Both the position numbers and the translations under genes were made by a program. A model generated the notes under the pieces. It made no database searches. It had not been told where the DNA came from and saw nothing but the letters and a program-made list of their open reading frames with translations. A stretch of DNA of 51,972 nt from JAHBNG01 sp039028975 (lineage in GTDB: Bacteria; Chloroflexota; Anaerolineae; Caldilineales; Caldilineaceae): the NCBI GenBank assembly GCA_039028975.1, contig JBCCHB010000124.1, forward strand, positions 1 through 51,972, given 5' to 3'. Shown one piece after another: positions 46,841 through 51,972 of the stretch (its first letter is position 1; every line of letters starts with the position of its first letter).

Positions 46841-47872
46841 ATGAACAGCGCACAAACCACCTCAATTTCGCAATTGCCGCTCAGTTGGGCGCGCACAAAT
46901 AGAACAGAGCCTATGTTCGATGTGGTCGATCTGCCCCTGGCGGCTCCTGACTGGATTCCATCGGCGGAGATTCCCCACAATTATTCATTTGATCAACTTT
47001 ACCATGAGCATTTGAGCCAGTTGCCCAATGGCTTTGTGTTACAAAATTGTAGCCTGCCCTTGCGCAATTATTTGATTGAGCAGGGCTGCCAAGTTGCAGC
47101 CATGGGTGCGGAAGCCGTGTTGGATCTGCCGTGGCGCGGCAAGCGATCTGTGCGTGAACTGGCGCGACGTGGCCAACGGCATGGTTCTGTTCACGAGGTA
47201 GAATGGAGCCAATACCATCAAAATAAGCTGGACCAACTGATCAGCGAATCCCCGTCCCGTCAAGGAGTTCAGCTACGTTATACGGAACGTTCTGGATTTG
47301 ACGCCTCTACCCGTTGCTTTGTATTTGAGACCGCAGAGAAAAAATGGATGGGGGCCGTAACGCTTTCAACCACCGCATCAGACTATGTTCACACCGAGAT
47401 GATATTGCGGCACCAAGAGTCCCCCAACGGCATTATGGAAGCCATGATTACGGCAATCACCCAGCAGCTGGCGTTGGAAGGCGTCAGCCACTTAAGTCTG
47501 GGGAATGTGACGCCTTTACCTGCAGCCGAGAGCGATGCAATCTTCAGCGCTCATCGTCACCCACAGGAACTATGGATGCGCAGTCAACTAACTTTTCGGC
47601 TAGGGAGGGCGCTCAATTTTGCTTACAACGCAGATGGACTGTGGAAATTCAAAAACAAATTTTCGCCGCGTTGGGAGCCGCTCTATCTCTGTGCATCGCC
47701 GCATCTCTCCTGGGCAACCGTCGCGGGATTGATCCAAGCCACTGGCTACTTTGATTTGGTTCTGAACCAATTGCGAGATGCATCTCTCCGTTCTGTTCCA
47801 TCGTTGCGGTTGCCGCTTCCACAGCTTGATGGGCTTCTGCCATTTGGACCTGCTGCGCAAAGGGGGGCTTGA
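46841..47872 (+). CDS. DUF2156-type protein (LPG synthase C-domain-like)
   Basis: 343 residues from ATG 46841, which has TAAGGAG 6 nt upstream; ATG 46739 has no support. The sequence shows the phosphatidylglycerol lysyltransferase C-terminal (DUF2156) pattern: ELARRGQRHG (about 105), LSLGNVTPL (about 230-238), FNYAGLWKFKNKFSPRWEPLYL-like GLWKFKNKFSPRWEPLYLCASP (about 278-299). This GNAT-related fold transfers aminoacyl groups to lipids; the membrane half is absent, so it may act as a soluble transferase or a regulator. It precedes the Rrf2 gene by 48 bp. Confidence 0.75.
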   Translation: MNSAQTTSISQLPLSWARTNRTEPMFDVVDLPLAAPDWIPSAEIPHNYSFDQLYHEHLSQLPNGFVLQNCSLPLRNYLIEQGCQVAAMGAEAVLDLPWRGKRSVRELARRGQRHGSVHEVEWSQYHQNKLDQLISESPSRQGVQLRYTERSGFDASTRCFVFETAEKKWMGAVTLSTTASDYVHTEMILRHQESPNGIMEAMITAITQQLALEGVSHLSLGNVTPLPAAESDAIFSAHRHPQELWMRSQLTFRLGRALNFAYNADGLWKFKNKFSPRWEPLYLCASPHLSWATVAGLIQATGYFDLVLNQLRDASLRSVPSLRLPLPQLDGLLPFGPAAQRGA

Positions 47873-47906
47873 CAAGGCATGAACTTAATGTTATTATTAA
47901 AGTAAC
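47869..47906 (+). promoter_or_regulatory. Rrf2 gene promoter with overlapping operator
   Basis: TTGACA (47869-47874), 17-bp spacer, TATTAT (47892-47897). A partial palindrome GTTAT-N7-GTAAC (47890-47906) overlaps the -10. The same pattern lies upstream of the SDR gene at 48353, so it is the likely Rrf2 autoregulatory site. Confidence 0.65.
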
Positions 47907-47920
47907 ACTAGTGAGGATTC

Positions 47921-48334
47921 ATGACAAAAGATCGTACCCTAACAACAGCTATCCATATTTTAACCGCTCTGGCGTATAGTCAGCCCGAACTTGTAAACAG
48001 TGAATATCTTTCCACCAGTTTACAAACCAATCCTGGGTTAGTGCGAAGGATGTTATCAAAATTGGTCAAGGCTAATTTGGTGGAATCAGTAAAAGGAAAG
48101 CATGGTGGATATAGACTTGTTCATCCCACTGAATCGATCGATCTAAAGATGATCTATGAAGCAATAGATGCTGGTCCTCTGTTACGCTCTTTTGAGAAGG
48201 AACCCTTTGCATTATGCCCCGTCAGTTGCCAAATTGGTGGCGTTTTGTGCGACGTCTACGAAGATCTAGAAGACGCTCTTTTAGCAAAGATGGCCGACAT
48301 GCCACTATCCAACATTGTGAATCAGATTCGGTAA
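47921..48334 (+). CDS. Rrf2-family transcriptional regulator
   Basis: 137 residues, starting after GTGAGGA. Winged-helix HTH of the Rrf2 type (TTAIHILTALAYS, LSTSLQTNPGLVRRMLSKLVKANLVESVKGKHGGYRL), then CPVSCQIGGVLC near 99-110. Three Cys are present but not in the IscR/NsrR spacing, so cluster binding is uncertain; a YwnA-like thiol- or metabolite-sensing member is possible. It is followed 73 bp downstream by the SDR gene, with a shared 17-bp operator-like site before each. Confidence 0.9.
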   Translation: MTKDRTLTTAIHILTALAYSQPELVNSEYLSTSLQTNPGLVRRMLSKLVKANLVESVKGKHGGYRLVHPTESIDLKMIYEAIDAGPLLRSFEKEPFALCPVSCQIGGVLCDVYEDLEDALLAKMADMPLSNIVNQIR

Positions 48335-48352
48335 GTTTTTTTAGACAGAATT

Positions 48353-48369
48353 GTTACGATAATAGTAAC
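48353..48369. promoter_or_regulatory. Putative Rrf2 operator upstream of the SDR gene
   Basis: GTTACGATAATAGTAAC is a palindrome GTTAC-N7-GTAAC of 17 bp. It matches the site at 47890-47906 in length and end bases. It lies 39 bp before the SDR ATG. Confidence 0.6.
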
Positions 48370-48407
48370 AGTTATGAACGACATATAGTCAAGAAAGGAA
48401 CACCATC

Positions 48408-49418
48408 ATGACATCATCCAAACCAACCAATCAATTTGCAGGTAAGACAGCTCTCGTCACTGGGGCCAACTCCGGCCTCGGTTTTGAAGCAGCCGGGCAA
48501 CTGGCCGAAGCAGGCTATAGCCGCGTTATCCTGGCCTGCCGTACGTTAGAAAAGGCGGAGACCGCACAAAAGGAACTCGCTGCACGCGAAGGTTCAGACC
48601 CGTTCGACACCCTTGCAGTCGATGTTTCTAGCATTGAGTCTGCCCAAGCCGCGAGCGATGAACTCATCAAGCGCGGCGACCCTATTGATGCCCTGCTTCT
48701 AAACGCTGGCATGGTCTCTGGCGAGTCCATGAATAAGAGCGTGGATGGCCTAGAACTTGCATTTGCATCGTCCATTATCGGTCATCATGTGATGACAGTT
48801 CGACTCCTCGAGGCTGGTCTCTTGACGGACAGTGCACGCATCGTAATCGCGGGGTCCGAGGCGGCTCGTAACGACCTTCCCGCGATGATGGGGATGGATG
48901 TTTATGACTTCGTCACCAAACCACCTTCAGCGTTTGGCGACAACCTGCACGACGCGATGACCTCATTCATCAAAGGGGCCAAGCCAGAGTTATTCAATGG
49001 CACGCGATACTATGCAACGACCAAGGTCTTTACATCCTGGTGGACTGAGGCCTTGGCGCGCAAGGCCGGTGAACGTCTCTCGGTCTTCACCGTCTCCCCA
49101 GGAGCCAATATGGCCACCAACGCGGCCCGCCATTCGACCGGCTTCCAGAGCTTCTTGTTCACTAAGGTCATGCCCGCTCTTGGCCCACTCCTTGGCCTCT
49201 CCCAACCTGTCCCCATTGGAGCCAAACGGTATGTTGACGTCTTAAACGAGGTGGGTGGCGTATACGTCAACGGCAAATCCTATATGTCTAAGCCCAAGAA
49301 AATGGTTGGTCCCATGCAAGAGATGACTAACGACCATTTCTTGGATGTTGAGCGCCAAGAGGCCGCCTGGAACGTTCTCGGCAAACTCACAGGGACTGTC
49401 GGCGTTCCAGCCGCTTAA
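48408..49418 (+). CDS. Short-chain dehydrogenase/reductase (SDR)
   Basis: 336 residues, starting after AAGAAAGGA. TGANSGLG cofactor loop (about 19-26), an Arg after the second strand (ACRTLEKAE) suggesting NADP(H), LLNAG (about 99), catalytic Ser in IVIAGS and Tyr/Lys in YYATTK (about 202-207). It is longer than typical SDRs, with an oxidoreductase-like tail (GPMQEMTNDHFLDVERQEAAWNVL) like retinol dehydrogenase or light-dependent protochlorophyllide reductase relatives. Rrf2-type control is inferred from the shared operator. Confidence 0.88.
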   Translation: MTSSKPTNQFAGKTALVTGANSGLGFEAAGQLAEAGYSRVILACRTLEKAETAQKELAAREGSDPFDTLAVDVSSIESAQAASDELIKRGDPIDALLLNAGMVSGESMNKSVDGLELAFASSIIGHHVMTVRLLEAGLLTDSARIVIAGSEAARNDLPAMMGMDVYDFVTKPPSAFGDNLHDAMTSFIKGAKPELFNGTRYYATTKVFTSWWTEALARKAGERLSVFTVSPGANMATNAARHSTGFQSFLFTKVMPALGPLLGLSQPVPIGAKRYVDVLNEVGGVYVNGKSYMSKPKKMVGPMQEMTNDHFLDVERQEAAWNVLGKLTGTVGVPAA

Positions 49419-49889
49419 CCATTAATTATTCAAGCCGGGCTTTCCACGCGCGTTCTTCGTATGGGGATGCACGGTGTTGAGGCGGACGAGCCGCTGGTTC
49501 GCACCTAGTAGTGCAACTCTCTGGGTGACTCCTCCCACTTCCGCTAAAGTGGCGGCCCAGCCCATGCCCGCGAAGGTGGTTGCGAGGCCCATGAACGAAG
49601 TCTCGCCATTCTGTTCCGCCACAGCAGGTACCGCTCCCGTAGCTTGAATTGATTATAAAATCAAGATCAAGTTGGACCAACGTCTTGGCGCAATTCCCAA
49701 ATTTGAACATGTCACAGATTTGATGCATTTTTCATCAAAATTGAAGCGATATTGAATAATTTTTTGGACATAATTTCAACACGGCGGGAGTATACTGACT
49801 TAAGCAAGATACACTCAGATTCAGATGCAGTTGAATAGAGACGCTGGCGTTTGGATACTAGAGCAAAAAATTAGAGCGGAAAATTAGAG
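49419..49889. other. Intergenic region
   Basis: 471 bp. A minus-strand ORF (49422-49622) has no recognised family and no ribosome site; it might be a gene remnant. The 3' half is AT-rich. Confidence 0.35.
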
Positions 49890-49925
49890 ATGTTGGGTTA
49901 TGCCCCAACGGGAGCAGGTGAGAAA

Positions 49926-50096
49926 ATGATTGCTACTTACAACCAAGTCAAGTTTGAAATGCGCGCGAAGGAAGCTGAATTTACCCGTGAACTTCGGCGA
50001 GCACAATCTTCTCAGTCGAAAGCATTTGACTTCATTACGAAGTTTTTTGGACAAACCCAAACCCGAACGGGAAGACGGACCGCCACCAGTCGTTAA
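49926..50096 (+). CDS. Small basic protein of unknown function
   Basis: 56 residues from ATG 49926, preceded by GGAGCAGGTGAG; an in-frame ATG at 49890 would add 12 residues. Sequence MIATYNQVKFEMRAKEAEF then RELRRAQ and GRRTATSR: highly basic, helical N-half. No family recognised. It is followed by a textbook terminator (50131-50159), so it is probably transcribed. Confidence 0.5.
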   Translation: MIATYNQVKFEMRAKEAEFTRELRRAQSSQSKAFDFITKFFGQTQTRTGRRTATSR

Positions 50097-50130
50097 GTGC
50101 TTGATGGATGCTGAAAGTGTTCAACATTGA

Positions 50131-50159
50131 AAGGGTTCCACAATTGTGGAACCCTTTTT
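50131..50159 (+). terminator. Rho-independent terminator
   Basis: Stem AAGGGTTCCACAA and its inverse TTGTGGAACCCTT, immediately followed by a run of T. It is downstream of the small gene at 49926. Confidence 0.85.
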
Positions 50160-50231
50160 CATTTTCCTATGACATAAGTCGTTGGGGTATTTCATTGCCT
50201 AAAACATTATCTCTTCCACCTGTGGCTCACT

Positions 50232-50442
50232 TATTACTCAGCTCCGCATGAAAACAGATGTTTGTTCTCTTGGATAGAAGACCGGAAGTAAGGCCGTTCC
50301 AAGAAAATAAGTACTGCGGAGCAGGTGTTCTCTAACGCCTGCGTCAGCCAAGTAGAGCCACATTAGAGAATGCTTCCTCCACCGATTTATAGGGATTCTA
50401 TTTCTTGGAACAGCCTAACTCTTTTCAAAACAACTGCGGTAT
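50232..50442. repeat. 85-bp palindromic element, copy 5, interrupted
   Basis: Starts TATTACTCAGCTCCGCATGAAAAC and ends CTTTTCAAAACAACTGCGGTAT, as in the other copies, but is split by a 124-bp insertion at 50292-50415. Confidence 0.65.
50292..50415. mobile_element. 124-bp nested MITE
   Basis: Ends GGCCGTTCCAAGAAAA and its near-inverse TTTCTTGGAACAGCC. A TAA lies on both sides (50289-50291 and 50416-50418), consistent with a 3-bp target duplication. It is nested in a palindromic element, which dates it as younger. Confidence 0.65.
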
Positions 50443-50489
50443 CGATCTCGAAATCTCGTCTGACGAGCGAATATTAACGCTCTCATCAT

Positions 50490-50732
50490 TTACAGGGTGG
50501 ATACTGCACCCGAAACTGCACTGGATATCCACTCTACCAACTGCTTCCGAATGTTCAAGAACGTTGTAAATTGATGTAGGTGTGTAGTGAGATTGCCCCC
50601 TAGTTCGGGCATGAAGGCAACGTCTGCTTCGGCTACATTAACAGGAAGCTGATGTACTTTTGTCAAGCTTTCGTTTGCTTGGTCATCCATTGACCTGGGT
50701 CGTGAAATGGACAGCATTGACTGATTGTTCAT
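50490..50732 (-). CDS. Small protein of unknown function
   Basis: 80 residues from ATG 50732, which follows AAGGAG at 6 nt. Sequence starts MNNQSMLSISRPRSMDDQA and ends in a hydrophobic SSAVSGAVSTL. No family recognised. It is downstream of, and on the same strand as, the haloalkane dehalogenase gene (gap of 76 bp). Confidence 0.55.
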   Translation of the reverse strand: MNNQSMLSISRPRSMDDQANESLTKVHQLPVNVAEADVAFMPELGGNLTTHLHQFTTFLNIRKQLVEWISSAVSGAVSTL

Positions 50733-50808
50733 GTGATTCTCCTTGAGCTTGCGTCGCTTTGTTTTGTTTGTGGTAGATAGCATGAGCGCTGATGAATCGA
50801 ATTGGCTG

Positions 50809-51690
50809 TTATAAACCCTGAACCCAATTTGCCAATTCTTCGCCGATCAAATGAGGATTGTCCTCTTGGATAAAATGTATTCCTTCGCCAATGTCAACGG
50901 TCTGCAGGTTCTTGATGTTTTGCTTACACCACTCGACGTCCTCCGCAGGGATGATGGCTCCAGGGCTGGCATAGAAAAGGATTTTGGGTAACTCAGATTC
51001 CTGCAGCTTTTGGCTGTAGCTTGACATCATTTCGTATACATCCGCAGGTCGGCCATCTATAGGGACTTGGACAGGAAATTGTTGGATTGGTTTGCGACTC
51101 TTGATTGTTTTGAAGGGTGCCTGATAATAGGCGGTCTCTTCCTTAGTCAATTTTCGGGCAATCCCTTGGGGCATAAACTGGGTCAGAAAGACATTCAGAA
51201 CGCTGCTCATCAACCAGCCAATGCCTGGGGCCCGAAAGAGCCTGAAACCCACTTTGTTGACGGTTGGCAGTTCGGCCCACTTTAGGGGCTTCACCATCGC
51301 TTCCATAAAGGCAATGCCTTTGAGATTGCTCTCATGCCTCATCCCATAATGGAAACCGAGACCGGAGCCCCAGTCATGGAGAACCAAAGTGACATTGGTC
51401 AACCCTAACTTTCTGATGAATTCTTCCAGATATTTTGATTGGTCGAAGAAGCGATAGTCGATGTCAGGCTTGTCTGATTTACCCATGCCGATCAGATCGG
51501 GGGCAATGCAGCGTCCATGGGTCGTGAGGTAAGGAATGATATTGCGCCATAGGTAGTTAGATGTCGGGTTTCCGTGTAGGAAAAGGATTGGGTCGCCTTC
51601 GCCTTCGTCGATGTAGTGCATTTTGGCCCCGTAAACCTCAAGGTATTTGGATTCAAAAGGAAAGTCAGCTGAAATCGGTTTTTTTGACAT
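50809..51690 (-). CDS. Haloalkane dehalogenase (DhaA/LinB type)
   Basis: 293 residues from ATG 51690 (ORF upstream to 51843 has no homology). Alpha/beta hydrolase with HGNPTSNYLW oxyanion motif, nucleophile Asp106 in LHDWGSG, acid Glu130 in FMEAMV, His272 in GEGIHFIQED, all at the positions known in DhaA/LinB, so it is a complete subfamily II enzyme. The enzyme hydrolyses haloalkanes to alcohols. A fragment of a paralogue lies at 17032-17226. The ribosome site is weak. Confidence 0.92.
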   Translation of the reverse strand: MSKKPISADFPFESKYLEVYGAKMHYIDEGEGDPILFLHGNPTSNYLWRNIIPYLTTHGRCIAPDLIGMGKSDKPDIDYRFFDQSKYLEEFIRKLGLTNVTLVLHDWGSGLGFHYGMRHESNLKGIAFMEAMVKPLKWAELPTVNKVGFRLFRAPGIGWLMSSVLNVFLTQFMPQGIARKLTKEETAYYQAPFKTIKSRKPIQQFPVQVPIDGRPADVYEMMSSYSQKLQESELPKILFYASPGAIIPAEDVEWCKQNIKNLQTVDIGEGIHFIQEDNPHLIGEELANWVQGL

Positions 51691-51839
51691 GAGATTTCTG
51701 TTTTCCCCCAGTAGTATATAGCTTTTGGTGAGCACCATTTTTCTATTTGTTTTGTATGGAATATAGTTGCCGACTAAGCTTACCCTGCCTTTGGATTGGC
51801 AGCATCGGGTAACTGCCCTATTTTTAGATTTGGTTGTTG

Positions 51840-51972
51840 TCACGAAGTATTCGCCAAGAAATGGCGGTCATGTTTAGCGTGTTCAAGCTGAAGGACCATA
51901 AAGAAAAGAGTGAGACAGCTCTGGTCATTAGGGAAAGCGCCGATTTCATCGGATTTGGCACGAAAATGCCCG
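51840..51972 (-). pseudogene. Transposase C-terminal part, cut by window edge
   Basis: Minus-strand reading from the window edge gives SDEIGAFPNDQSCLTLFFMV and EHAKHDRHF, with TGA at 51842-51840. The IGAFPN-D--CL-L block is like C-termini of mutator/IS256-type transposases. Only 43 residues are in the window, so it may be intact outside. Confidence 0.45.

Overview
The window most resembles a chromosomal segment of a Chloroflexota bacterium (Anaerolineae/Caldilineae/Ardenticatenia-like); this is an inference from gene content, with no rRNA or marker gene present. Supporting signs are very large FG-GAP surface proteins, several STAND ATPase/TPR regulators including a BTAD-type activator, an F420-dependent Ddn-type reductase, LtrA, CDGSH proteins and intergenic DNA packed with palindromic repeats. 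No rRNA, tRNA, CRISPR array or prophage was seen.

Layout. 1-9.2 kb: the 3' end of an MFS transporter, an IS66 scrap, a giant secreted FG-GAP/HExxH protein and, just upstream of it on the same strand, a HTH-STAND-TPR regulator. 9.2-12.7 kb: a repeat-rich spacer, then two near-identical 55-codon prepeptide genes flanking a TPR protein gene, which looks like a peptide-signalling cassette. 13-16.3 kb: a STAND ATPase and a HEAT-repeat protein. 16.3-19.5 kb: palindromes, a MITE, a haloalkane dehalogenase fragment, a GNAT-SnoaL fusion and a DUF3891-like protein. 19.5-24 kb: a DoxX / LysR / DoxX / SDR cluster and LtrA. 24.2-30.4 kb: an ECF sigma factor with a C-terminal extension, divergent from a membrane-anchored multi-cluster CDGSH protein, then a Ddn reductase, a Tat-exported KatG and a truncated CDGSH gene. 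This is a redox/stress neighbourhood.

30.4-35 kb: a DUF433 / PIN-like toxin-antitoxin pair with the toxin frameshifted, and a protein fusing a TM0106-type Cas4/RecB-like nuclease, an RNase H-like exonuclease and an IS66-type DDE transposase. 35.5-40.1 kb: a BTAD-STAND-TPR regulator whose reading frame contains three palindromic repeat elements, preceded by a GNAT gene. 40.5-44.7 kb: an APH-like kinase, a phosphotriesterase-family hydrolase and two GNAT enzymes, all on the minus strand. 45.2-49.4 kb: a triple ABM-domain protein, a DUF2156 protein, and an Rrf2 regulator with an SDR that share a 17-bp operator-like palindrome. 49.9-52 kb: two small proteins, a complete DhaA/LinB-type haloalkane dehalogenase and the 3' end of a transposase.

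The strongest candidates for something undescribed are: (1) the twin prepeptide/TPR cassette at 10.8-12.7 kb, whose two predicted peptides both end in an eight-residue Cys-x6-Cys tail after an Ala-x-Ala site; (2) in-frame palindromic elements in the BTAD regulator, belonging to families that also lie between genes; (3) the nuclease-transposase fusion.
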